64,000 nucleotides of DNA, from positions 1-64,000 of the IMG/VR virus record IMGVR_UViG_3300044716_000732, one strand, 5' to 3'. Origin of the DNA: a virus. Both the position numbers and the translations under genes were made by a program. The notes under the pieces are model-generated. The model made no database searches, had not been told where the DNA came from, and was given only the letters and a program-made list of their open reading frames with translations. Of the stretch, positions 32,500 through 39,070 are shown one piece after another; position 1 is the first letter of the stretch, and each line of letters begins with the position of its first letter.

Positions 32500-32527
32500 T
32501 TGCGGTGTTCGGTGATTGTGGTAGAGT
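32500..32527 (+). promoter_or_regulatory. cassette promoter
   Basis: TTGCGG, 16-bp spacer, TAGAGT, starting 23 bp after the motif. Leader of about 70 nt. Confidence 0.6.
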
Positions 32528-32602
32528 GAATACATCTTCAAACGAGGATACGGAGCAAAGCCAGCCGATCAAGTGGCAAGGGGCGGAAATCCCCAAAACA
32601 AA

Positions 32603-33058
32603 ATGAACATCGCAGAAATCAAAAACATCCTGTCAACTCGCAAAGGTTCCAACCTCTCTGCCATCTTTGGCAAGGAACTCAAGACTCGCAAAGGAGTCAC
32701 CGATTGCGTGGAGAAAGTCACCTCCATCGTTGTGCGTGGTGGAATCGAATACGACAACCAGAAGGTTGTCATCGAAGGCAGGGAAGATGGCACATTGCCA
32801 TCGGAGAATGCAGGTCTTCCTTGGGGACAATGGGCTGAATATCCTTTCCACATTGAACACAAGGGGACTGATTATGTCCGCTTCTACTCTGCCAGCGGAA
32901 TCGCTTTTGAGCCAAAGGTGGAATACTACCTCAACGGAATCCTTGTGGATAAGGCACAAGTTCAACCACTCTGCCTCGCCAGCGAGTTTCCTAATCGTCA
33001 AGACGCACCTCTGGCGATGACGGTGAAAGCCGAGAATGTCAAGGCAATTATTATCTGA
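32603..33058 (+). CDS. hypothetical cassette protein (151 aa)
   Basis: 151 aa from ATG 32603, after the leader CCCCAAAACAAA. Helical first 25 residues, then beta-rich (VVRGGIEYDNQKVVIEGRE...FYSASGIAFEPKVEYYLNGILV). GC-rich codon use. No family recognised. A G/C hairpin without T-run follows at 33066-33093. Confidence 0.65.
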   Translation: MNIAEIKNILSTRKGSNLSAIFGKELKTRKGVTDCVEKVTSIVVRGGIEYDNQKVVIEGREDGTLPSENAGLPWGQWAEYPFHIEHKGTDYVRFYSASGIAFEPKVEYYLNGILVDKAQVQPLCLASEFPNRQDAPLAMTVKAENVKAIII

Positions 33059-33065
33059 TTCAATC

Positions 33066-33093
33066 GGGGGAGGGAAAATCGGTTCCCTCCCCC
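33066..33093 (+). other. GC hairpin
   Basis: GGGGGAGGGAA, 6-nt loop, TTCCCTCCCCC, no T-run. It lies between two genes of one cassette, so possibly an attenuator or mRNA stabiliser. Confidence 0.5.
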
Positions 33094-33110
33094 ACAACCA
33101 AAAAATCAAA

Positions 33111-33260
33111 ATGAAAGCAATCACAAAAATCCTCTCGATCCTTTTTCCCTTCAAAGAACTCAACGGAAAGCCAAGCGTGTTCATTCAAGACACATGGCTG
33201 GAAAAGAATACTCGCCCATTGCAAGTCAAGGAATATCTCTGGCATCCTTCAAGAATTTAG
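33111..33260 (+). CDS. small hypothetical cassette protein (49 aa)
   Basis: 49 aa from ATG 33111 (MKAITKILSILFPFKELNGK...). The opening resembles that of the small protein at 19266 (MKKILDIFSRIKEYLDF). Function unknown; followed by a terminator. Confidence 0.5.
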   Translation: MKAITKILSILFPFKELNGKPSVFIQDTWLEKNTRPLQVKEYLWHPSRI

Positions 33261-33278
33261 GTGGTGGTCGTCATAGCC

Positions 33279-33312
33279 GAGGGGGAGGTGTGGTAGCCTC
33301 CCCCTCATTTTT
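33279..33312 (+). terminator. intrinsic terminator
   Basis: Perfect 10-bp GAGGGGGAGG / CCTCCCCCTC stem, 8-nt loop, then ATTTTT. Confidence 0.85.
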
Positions 33313-33326
33313 CTGTCAATAAAAAA

Positions 33327-33450
33327 TTGTATTGTCATACGAAACTATTCTGATTGACATCGCAATTTGCGATACCAAAAGGTTTTGTATGACAGAAGAA
33401 AAAAAACTTGACAGAATCTTTTTTGTTGATCTCAGAGTTTTGTATGACAG
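33327..33450. repeat. motif cluster with 55-bp-spaced pair
   Basis: Plus-orientation motif at 33327-33345; minus-orientation motifs at 33382 and 33437, exactly 55 bp apart. Confidence 0.85.
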
Positions 33451-33472
33451 GAGAAAAAGATAAAAATTTTTA

Positions 33473-33500
33473 TTGCCATGTTCAATCGGTGTGATAAATT
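33473..33500 (+). promoter_or_regulatory. cassette promoter of GP88-like gene
   Basis: TTGCCA, 16-bp spacer, TAAATT, 23 bp after the motif; the -10 ends 9 nt before ATG 33510, so almost no leader is possible. Confidence 0.65.
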
Positions 33501-33509
33501 GATTGCCTT

Positions 33510-34154
33510 ATGACCGCACCTTACAAAACTGCCAAGCAAGCCGAAGCAATCACTCACTCTCTTTCGTCACCCTCGAAAATGCCTTGTCATGGATATTCAA
33601 CTCCAGCTTCTCGCTGTATTACTGGTGGCAAATTACGCAAGGTGGCAAATTCAATTTGCTCCGTGTGCTATGCCATGAAGGGTCGATATGTTTTTGACAA
33701 TGTTCTAAACGCAATGGAAAAACGATTCCAGTCTCTTTTCAATTCCAAGTGGGAAGACGCAATCGTTTTTCTGATTGGAAAGAAAGAGAAAAGCGGATTT
33801 TTTCGCTGGCATGATTCTGGCGATTTACAAGGCACTTGGCATTTGCAGAAAATTGTCAATGTTGCCAATCGTTTGCCAATGATCAAATTCTGGCTTCCAA
33901 CTCGTGAGATTTCAATCGTGAGCGATTGGGTGAATGCTGGCAATAAGATTCCCGACAATCTCACGATTCGCTTATCCGCTTTCATGCTGGATGGCCAGCC
34001 TCCGATTGCTGCTGCTAATCGCCTTGGCTTGTGCGTGAGCGGTGCAAGTGATACAGATTACAATTGTCCTTCGTCCAAGCAAGAGGGAAAATGCGGTGAT
34101 TGTCGCAATTGCTGGAACAAGGAAATCTTTCAGGTGAATTACAAAAAGCATTAA
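33510..34154 (+). CDS. GP88-family protein
   Basis: 214 aa. The pattern C-H-G-Y-S-T-P-A-S-R-C-I-T-G-G, then SICSVCYAMKGRY (residues ~49-61), FRWHDSGDLQ (~97-106) and FWLPTRE (~126-132), plus a C-terminal Cys cluster (CGDCRNCW), is that of the phage GP88 family. Clustered cysteines suggest a metal or iron-sulphur site; activity is unknown. A second, capsid-tagged relative occurs at 41833. It is its own transcription unit in the cassette array. Confidence 0.8.
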   Translation: MTAPYKTAKQAEAITHSLSSPSKMPCHGYSTPASRCITGGKLRKVANSICSVCYAMKGRYVFDNVLNAMEKRFQSLFNSKWEDAIVFLIGKKEKSGFFRWHDSGDLQGTWHLQKIVNVANRLPMIKFWLPTREISIVSDWVNAGNKIPDNLTIRLSAFMLDGQPPIAAANRLGLCVSGASDTDYNCPSSKQEGKCGDCRNCWNKEIFQVNYKKH

Positions 34155-34170
34155 GTGGTGACATAGGCAG

Positions 34171-34203
34171 AAGCGGACATCCAAAAGGGTGTCCGCTTTC
34201 TGC
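34171..34203 (+). terminator. intrinsic terminator
   Basis: AAGCGGACATCC, loop AAAA, GGGTGTCCGCTT, then TCTGCTGT; the U-run is weak. Confidence 0.7.
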
Positions 34204-34216
34204 TGTCAAGAATTAT

Positions 34217-34370
34217 TTGTATTGTCATACAAAACCAACCCCCTGTTTCCACAGCACTCCCTGTTTCCCTGCAACATCGTGTTGCAATGACACACGCACA
34301 GGCGCACACGCTCGCATTACACGCACAGGAGAAGGCGTGTGCTCATGTGTAGGCGTGTTTTGTATGACAG
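34217..34370. repeat. GTTTTGTATGAC-family inverted pair
   Basis: Plus-orientation motif at 34217-34235 and minus-orientation motif at 34357-34370. Between them lie a partial AATAGAACATSGTGT-type element (CAACATCGTGTTGCAAT near 34270) and CACACGC/GCGTGTG-rich DNA. Confidence 0.75.
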
Positions 34371-34391
34371 GAGAAATAGTTAAAATAGTTC

Positions 34392-34419
34392 TTGCGATTA
34401 GATTCTCCTGTGGTATCTT
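34392..34419 (+). promoter_or_regulatory. cassette promoter
   Basis: TTGCGA, 16-bp spacer, TATCTT, 22 bp after the motif; the -10 ends 9 nt before ATG 34429. GATTGCCTTATGACC around the start is identical to that at 33510. Confidence 0.65.
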
Positions 34420-34428
34420 GATTGCCTT

Positions 34429-34701
34429 ATGACCACACTACAAGCACCACACCACACAGTCCTATTCAACATCGCTGGCTTGACTCTTATCAAGATGACC
34501 ATCGAAGACCTCGACGAAGTCTACTCGGTTATCGAATGCACCATGAACGGCGATGGACTCTACGAGGGAGCTAACAAGGAGACGATTCTTGAGGCTTACT
34601 ACGATCAGGAATTGGCTGAAGTCTACGGACTGAACTGGGTCAACCTCATCTCTGGCATCATGCAAGAGACAGGCATGATTGAGAAGTATATCAAAAGCTA
34701 A
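34429..34701 (+). CDS. small hypothetical cassette protein (90 aa)
   Basis: 90 aa, MTTLQAPHHTVLFNIAGLTL..., acidic and helical, with no recognised family. Delimited by a promoter and a GAAA-loop terminator. Confidence 0.65.
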   Translation: MTTLQAPHHTVLFNIAGLTLIKMTIEDLDEVYSVIECTMNGDGLYEGANKETILEAYYDQELAEVYGLNWVNLISGIMQETGMIEKYIKS

Positions 34702-34713
34702 CATCAACCAGAG

Positions 34714-34745
34714 GGAGGGAGTCGAAAGACTCCCTCCTTTCTTTT
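34714..34745 (+). terminator. GAAA-loop terminator
   Basis: GGAGGGAGTC-gaaa-GACTCCCTCC, then TTTCTTTT. Confidence 0.9.
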
Positions 34746-34776
34746 GTCATACGAAACTTGTATTGTCATACAAAAC
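34742..34776 (+). repeat. two tandem GTCATACAAAAC-family motifs
   Basis: Copies at 34742-34757 and 34758-34776, the last members of the family. The expected minus-orientation copy before the next promoter is degenerate (TTGTCTGACA at 34840-34849). Confidence 0.75.
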
Positions 34777-34868
34777 CCAATCCCTGTTTCCATGCCACTC
34801 CCTGTTTCCCTGCCATATCGTGTATGGATTCAGCACCAATTGTCTGACATTCTTTTTTAAAGTTTTTG

Positions 34869-34896
34869 TTGCCATGTTCGGCGTTTGTGTTATTCT
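34869..34896 (+). promoter_or_regulatory. cassette promoter of RHH gene
   Basis: TTGCCA, 16-bp spacer, TATTCT. Confidence 0.6.
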
Positions 34897-34960
34897 GTTT
34901 GCAGATCGAAGGCAATCACGCCGACGACAAAAAAAATCCACTACCACTACTACTACTACT

Positions 34961-35188
34961 ATGGCTCGACCACTCAAAACCAAATCACCACTCGGCGCAA
35001 TGAACTCGGTGCGCTTCGCATTGTCCCTCGACTCAATGCTTTGCAAAGATTCAGAGGCTCGCGGCATCAGCAAGAGCGACATCATTCGGGCAGCTCTCGA
35101 AGCGTATTATGCTCCTGCTGTGAAGGTTGCGCAAGTGACCGTACCAGCTAAGGCAAAGGCTAAAGCCAAGGCAAAGGCAAAAGCTTAA
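34961..35188 (+). CDS. ribbon-helix-helix protein with (KA)n tail
   Basis: 75 aa from ATG 34961, which follows the leader CCACTACCACTACTACTACT. Residues ~14-52 (NSVRFALSLDSML...GISKSDIIRAALEAYY) fit a ribbon-helix-helix DNA-binding domain: an R-x-x-x-x-L strand, then two helices. The C-terminus is PAKAKAKAKAKAKA, a histone-H1-like basic tail. It could be a transcription or chromatin-like regulator. Being in the zone where the repeated operator-like motif is confined, it is a candidate reader of that motif (inference). Longer upstream frames are not used because the promoter lies at 34869-34896. Confidence 0.7.
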   Translation: MARPLKTKSPLGAMNSVRFALSLDSMLCKDSEARGISKSDIIRAALEAYYAPAVKVAQVTVPAKAKAKAKAKAKA

Positions 35189-35204
35189 CAGCCAAGGGTT
35201 TACG

Positions 35205-35236
35205 AAGACCACCTCGAAAGAGGTGGTCTTTTTTTT
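35205..35236 (+). terminator. GAAA-loop terminator
   Basis: AAGACCACCTC-gaaa-GAGGTGGTCTT plus T-run; closes the cassette array. Confidence 0.9.
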
Positions 35237-35361
35237 ATTGGCATGGAATTTGATCCAAGCAGTTTTTGTGCCAAGTGTCCAGAAAAAAAGTTTTATTTTA
35301 AGACCCACCCTGCGAAAATTGTCTGACAAAAAAAGACTTGACAGAAAAAAGTTTCTGGGCA

Positions 35362-35447
35362 ATGCCCCCCCTACCTATATATGGGGGGGTACTCCCTATA
35401 TATAGGGGGTAAGCCATATAAGGGGGTACTCTGTATATACAGGGTAC
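35362..35447. repeat. array of C/G-flanked TATATA palindromes
   Basis: Three or more hairpins in a row: CCCCCC..TATATA..GGGGGGG, CTCCCTATATATAGGGGG and CTCTGTATATACAGGG, each separated by GTA-type spacers. They mark the border between the GC-richer cassette array and AT-rich genes. Part of the 258-bp gene-free stretch 35189-35446. Confidence 0.7.
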
Positions 35448-36052
35448 TACTCTTCCAATAGATTGGGTTTTGTAAAAATATTTTTAAACTCTATAGATTT
35501 TTTAAGATGAGAAATCATTTCATTCTTTGAAAGATTCTCCCACCACCATAGAGGTTGCAAGTTTGTGTAGTGAAAACATTCCTCTTGTTGTTTGGGATCT
35601 GATAGATCAAAAGCTATGCAAGGTTTGATGTGGTCCAAATGCCAACCATATTGACCATAATTCATCCACACCATTCCTTGTTTAAATCTACTTTCCATAT
35701 AATCCATAAAGTATTCTATAGAACATCCTAATAATTCTAAATACTTTTCACTTTTTTTCGCTTTTTGAGCTTTTAATGCCAGAACGTATCTCCCATTAAG
35801 ATTACGCATCATTTGATATTTTATACCTGTGCCTTTACCATATTTTCTTTTATTTTTGTAACCTGTCTTTTTTCTCCATTTTTTACATATTTGAGAATGT
35901 TTTTTTTTATCTTCCAATGTTCTATTTTGTTGTATTCTTTTGGAAATGTTTCTGGCATTTTGTTTTTGACATTCTTTGCCACAAAGTTTTGATTTCCAGA
36001 CACCCAAGAATTCTTTATTACATATAATACAATTTTTACTATAAGTCTTCAT
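35447..36052 (-). CDS. HNH homing endonuclease, copy 2
   Basis: 201 aa. An N-terminal zinc-finger-like CIICNKEF...CGKECQ (residues ~8-30), a Lys-rich helical linker, and the HNH core W-H-L-D-H-I-K-P-C-I-A-F-D-L with FHYTNLQPLWWWENLSKNE. Paralogue of the genes at 30070 and 37124. It lies on the palindrome array at the region border. Confidence 0.85.
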   Translation of the reverse strand: MKTYSKNCIICNKEFLGVWKSKLCGKECQKQNARNISKRIQQNRTLEDKKKHSQICKKWRKKTGYKNKRKYGKGTGIKYQMMRNLNGRYVLALKAQKAKKSEKYLELLGCSIEYFMDYMESRFKQGMVWMNYGQYGWHLDHIKPCIAFDLSDPKQQEECFHYTNLQPLWWWENLSKNEMISHLKKSIEFKNIFTKPNLLEE

Positions 36053-36075
36053 ATCTCTATATACCCCCCCCTTCC

Positions 36076-36576
36076 TTAAACTTCTCTCTTGTTTTCCAAA
36101 AGTATTTTAAAATCTATTAGATCTTTAATTTTTGTATTATATGTATCTTCCTTAAATGTCATCATGTTTGATGTATCCGTATAACCTTTTTTATATAGTG
36201 TGGCATTTTCGAAAAACTTTTTCTTATTGATTATTCCGCATATCCATCCTGTTTCCAAATTATCCAATATTCTTACAAAAACATAAAAGTCACACTTTTG
36301 TCTTGTATTATATGCCGCAACCGAGCATTCATAATAATCTTTTGGTTTACTGGTACATTTTTTAGATTTTACATCAATTTTTACATTTCCCTTTACTAAA
36401 TCATAATCATAGGTATTTTCTATTTTTGCCTTTAAAAAATCGGCAACCATAATTTCTCCCAAGAATCCTATAATATTCCCCTGCCCTTTCATGAAGGAAT
36501 GTTTTAATACTCCCAATTCTTTGGATTTTTTCTCTGCTTCTTTAATCCATTCCTTTTCTATTCTAACTTCTACCAT
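36076..36576 (-). CDS. PD-(D/E)XK-like nuclease
   Basis: 166 aa. After an N-terminal helix, G-F-L-G-E-I-M-V-A-D-F-L, then T-Y-D-Y-D-L-V-K-G-N-V-K-I-D-V-K-S-K-K form the E...D...(D/E)-x-K signature of the restriction-endonuclease fold. The target is unknown; resolvase-like and restriction-like roles are both possible. Confidence 0.65.
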   Translation of the reverse strand: MVEVRIEKEWIKEAEKKSKELGVLKHSFMKGQGNIIGFLGEIMVADFLKAKIENTYDYDLVKGNVKIDVKSKKCTSKPKDYYECSVAAYNTRQKCDFYVFVRILDNLETGWICGIINKKKFFENATLYKKGYTDTSNMMTFKEDTYNTKIKDLIDFKILLENKREV

Positions 36577-36620
36577 TTACATATGGTAAAAGAAAATAAT
36601 AAAAAAATCAAATATTATTT

Positions 36621-36968
36621 TTAAATATTTGGGTTTCTCAAAAGATCAAAAAGTTGTAGAATAAGATTATCCTTTAATACCCAATTCTCTTCGTTTTCTT
36701 CTCCCTTTTGATTTAGATGGTTTAATAGTTCTCTGGCATCATTCTCTGATAAGCCCTGTAATAAATCTCCCTGTTCTACCGAAGGATTTGGTCTTCCTAA
36801 TCCTATTTCCAATTGTGAAAACTTATTATTTGATGTTTCTTCTGATTCTACGGAATTGTCTTCCAAACCTAGTTGATCATTTTCACCAGATGCAACATAT
36901 TCGGATTGGTTTTCTTTTAAAATATTGGAATATGCTTCTACAAGCATCAAGGTATCTTTGTTCTTCAT
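36621..36968 (-). CDS. capsid-targeted acidic protein
   Basis: 115 aa. MKNKDTLMLVEAYSNILKEN is a member of the targeting-peptide family (L-V-E then Ala). The rest is acidic and Asn/Ser-rich, then helical. Likely a packaged internal protein; function unknown. Confidence 0.7.
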   Translation of the reverse strand: MKNKDTLMLVEAYSNILKENQSEYVASGENDQLGLEDNSVESEETSNNKFSQLEIGLGRPNPSVEQGDLLQGLSENDARELLNHLNQKGEENEENWVLKDNLILQLFDLLRNPNI

Positions 36969-36974
36969 TTTATA

Positions 36975-36982
36975 TATTTATC
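36975..36982 (-). promoter_or_regulatory. late-type promoter GATAAATA
   Basis: Minus-strand GATAAATA ending 6 nt before the ATG of the gene at 36621. It overlaps the stop codon of the gene remnant at 36982. Confidence 0.55.
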
Positions 36983-37110
36983 TAAACAATAAACCAATCT
37001 GGAGTATTTCCCATCTTCCATTTGGAAAATTCCTTTTTGTCCTTGATATAATAGGTTCGATATGCCTTGACCGGATCAGCGTCTTTGTATTCTTCTGGCA
37101 TTGCTTGTGA
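36982..37110 (-). pseudogene. 3' remnant of the gene at 37647
   Basis: The minus strand encodes 42 residues (SQAMPEEYKDADPVKAYR..., then DWFIV and a stop). They align with residues ~131-172 of the protein at 37647-38195 (QPCAMPDQYKSKNIVESYR..., SWFI) at roughly 55-60% identity. It has no start of its own. The HNH gene lies exactly between remnant and intact gene, so this is what remains of the original 3' end after a homing insertion. Confidence 0.8.
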
Positions 37111-37123
37111 GGTAAATATTATT

Positions 37124-37708
37124 ATGAATAATAAAAGACAATGTACTATATGTCAAAATATATTTCCAGCAACTACTGAATATTTTCATAAATCTAATAC
37201 CTCCAAATGCGGACTTCATAGTAGATGTAAATCATGTAAGAAATTATTAGAAACGGAAAGAAGAAAGAAAAATCCAGAAAAAGCATTATTGAAAGACAAA
37301 TTTTTTAGAGAAAAATATAAAGACAAAAGAGTATCTTATATAAAAGATTACGCTCAAAAAAATAAAAAAAGATTAAACGAAAAAAGAAAAAAAAGATACC
37401 ATAATGATCCAAAATATAAAATGAAACAAATATTGAGAGGTAGATTTTATGGCGTTATTATTAAAAAATACCAATCTTCTATGGAATTTGGATGTTCTAT
37501 TGAAGAGTTATGTTTATACATAGAATCAAAATTTTCAAATGGAATGTCGTGGGAAAACCATGGAGAATGGCATATAGACCATATCAAACCCTGTTGTGCT
37601 TTTGATCTTACTGATCCAGAACAACAAAGAGAGTGTTTTCATTATTCTAATCTTCAACCATTGTGGGCTGTTGATAATTTGAAGAAAAACGGTAAATACC
37701 CTCAATAA
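37124..37708 (+). CDS. HNH homing endonuclease, copy 3
   Basis: 194 aa from ATG 37124. N-terminal CTICQNIFPA...CGLHSRCKSC zinc-finger-like motif, long Lys-rich helix, then HNH core W-H-I-D-H-I-K-P-C-C-A-F-D-L with FHYSNLQPLWAVDNLKKN. It has split a minus-strand gene: its 3' end overlaps the last 62 nt of that gene, and a remnant of the same gene lies upstream. An active or recently active homing element. Confidence 0.85.
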   Translation: MNNKRQCTICQNIFPATTEYFHKSNTSKCGLHSRCKSCKKLLETERRKKNPEKALLKDKFFREKYKDKRVSYIKDYAQKNKKRLNEKRKKRYHNDPKYKMKQILRGRFYGVIIKKYQSSMEFGCSIEELCLYIESKFSNGMSWENHGEWHIDHIKPCCAFDLTDPEQQRECFHYSNLQPLWAVDNLKKNGKYPQ

Positions 37709-38195
37709 ACCAAGATGGTGTGGGTCGTCCTTTTTCCCATTTTGCAAAATTTGATTTTTCTTTAATATAATAAGTTCTATATGACTCTACTATATTTTTT
37801 GATTTATATTGATCAGGCATAGCACAAGGTTGATCTGTAAACTTCCCATCTGGAATAAGATAATCCATATTACATAATTTTTCAATTCCCTTCTGACATG
37901 AATGAATTTTACAATACCTTCTTGTGTATTCATTACAAAGCTCAAGAGCATGAATAGACGCCCAATTAAAATTTTCTCTTGAATCTCCACACCATCTTGT
38001 ACATGGATGATTGTGATATCCCCCTTTTAGTGGTGTTCCTTTTGCTGTTAATGGCATCATATCACTTGTTGCCCCATGTCTAATTACAGCACTTCCAAGT
38101 TGTTGAAAAAGTTCAACTACCATTTTTGAAGAATGTTTATCACAATGATATTGAGCAGCTTTGATTGGGCAGTTATCAAGAATAAAAATATTCAT
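37647..38195 (-). CDS. conserved phage protein, target of homing insertion
   Basis: 182 aa. The pattern MNIFILDNCPIKAAQYHCDKHSSKMVVE, then H-N-H-P-C-T-R-W, ELCNEYTRRYCKIH and VESYRTYYIKEK...W...P-x-W is that of a family common in large phages whose function I cannot name. The last ~17 residues after SWFI differ from the remnant's DWFIV-stop and are encoded antisense to the HNH gene end, so the C-terminus appears to have been altered by the insertion. TGGTTTATTG is shared at both junctions. Confidence 0.75.
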   Translation of the reverse strand: MNIFILDNCPIKAAQYHCDKHSSKMVVELFQQLGSAVIRHGATSDMMPLTAKGTPLKGGYHNHPCTRWCGDSRENFNWASIHALELCNEYTRRYCKIHSCQKGIEKLCNMDYLIPDGKFTDQPCAMPDQYKSKNIVESYRTYYIKEKSNFAKWEKGRPTPSWFIEGIYRFSSNYQQPTMVED

Positions 38196-38231
38196 ATGAT
38201 GAGATTACATTGAGAAAACTTTCCAGTCAAG

Positions 38232-38239
38232 CATAAATA
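38232..38239 (+). promoter_or_regulatory. late-type promoter CATAAATA
   Basis: CATAAATA ending 8 nt before ATG 38248, at the head of the capsid-cargo operon. Confidence 0.55.
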
Positions 38240-38247
38240 TTCTTTAT

Positions 38248-38481
38248 ATGAATTTTGATTACATGGTGGAAAAATATAAAAGAATGTCCGCTGGAATGGA
38301 CGAGGAAGATATTGCAAAAAAAGACATGGTTCCGGTTTCAACTATTAAGAAACAAATAAAGATGGGAAAGAAAGTTGAAACAGAACATGGAGTAAACATG
38401 AAAAAAGCCAAAAAAATTGCAATGGATCATCTTGCAGAAAATCCTAAGTATTATACAAAGTTAAAGAAAGCAAAATTATAA
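38248..38481 (+). CDS. small DUF5661-like protein
   Basis: 77 aa. The VETEHGVNMKKAKKIAMDHLAENPKYYTKLKKAK part matches the pattern of small phage proteins labelled DUF5661 (E-H-G...A-x-x-I-A-x-D-H-L-x-E-x-P-x-Y-Y). Basic, function unknown. Stop overlaps the start of the next gene by one base. Confidence 0.7.
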   Translation: MNFDYMVEKYKRMSAGMDEEDIAKKDMVPVSTIKKQIKMGKKVETEHGVNMKKAKKIAMDHLAENPKYYTKLKKAKL

Positions 38482-38951
38482 TGAGAAGCAAGGATCAAAT
38501 ATTACTGGAGAATTTATATGATTCCATATCAAATGATAAATTCTCTTATCCTTTGATTGTTTTTCACGGAACCGATTTAAATTCCGCAAAAGATATTAAA
38601 CAAAACGGTTTAGATTTAAGTAAATGTGATAGAGGATATTTCGGAAAAGCCTTTTATGTTACTACTGATGAACAATTAGCAATGAGTAATTATGCCGATT
38701 TTTCTGGAGACGAAGAAGGTGGTGTTGTTTTAAAATTTGAAATGAATCCGGATAATAGGATATTGGATTTAAGAAATTCTGATGATTGGAATTTTTATAC
38801 AAATTTAAAATATAAAGGAAGAGAGATAAGAATTTTTATGGGGTTTGATGAATTTCCATCGATTATGAAATTTCTTGGTGTTGATGCATTATATGATAGA
38901 TCTAATGATGCTTTTGCAGTTTATAATGTAAATATATTAAAAATATTATGA
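38481..38951 (+). CDS. capsid-targeted ADP-ribosyltransferase-like protein
   Basis: 156 aa. MRSKDQILLENLYDSI is the shared capsid-targeting peptide. The rest fits an ADP-ribosyltransferase fold of the DUF3990/PARP-like kind: V-F-H-G-T at ~27-31, then GLDLS, GYFGKAFYVTTDEQLAMSNYA at ~52-72, and a late beta strand region. T4 packages the ADP-ribosyltransferase Alt behind a similar targeting peptide and injects it to modify host RNA polymerase, which is a close functional precedent. Catalytic Glu assignment is uncertain. Overlaps both neighbours. Confidence 0.7.
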   Translation: MRSKDQILLENLYDSISNDKFSYPLIVFHGTDLNSAKDIKQNGLDLSKCDRGYFGKAFYVTTDEQLAMSNYADFSGDEEGGVVLKFEMNPDNRILDLRNSDDWNFYTNLKYKGREIRIFMGFDEFPSIMKFLGVDALYDRSNDAFAVYNVNILKIL

Positions 38952-39070
38952 AATCATTTGAAAAATTTTTTACAGAAGCATGTTGGAAAAATTACAAACA
39001 AGAAGGGATGAAGAAAAAAGGAAAAAGAATGGTTCCTAATTGTGTTCCAAAAAAGAAAAAGAAAAAATGA
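38948..39070 (+). CDS. short capsid-targeted basic peptide (40 aa)
   Basis: 40 aa. MKSFEKFFTEACWKNYKQEG carries the F-T-E|A site; the rest is GMKKKGKRMVPNCVPKKKKKK. The G-M-K-K-K-G-x-R-M-V-P-N-C-V-P string recurs at the start of many phage proteins in my memory. Start and stop both overlap neighbours by ATGA. Possibly a DNA-condensing internal peptide after cleavage. Confidence 0.7.
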   Translation: MKSFEKFFTEACWKNYKQEGMKKKGKRMVPNCVPKKKKKK

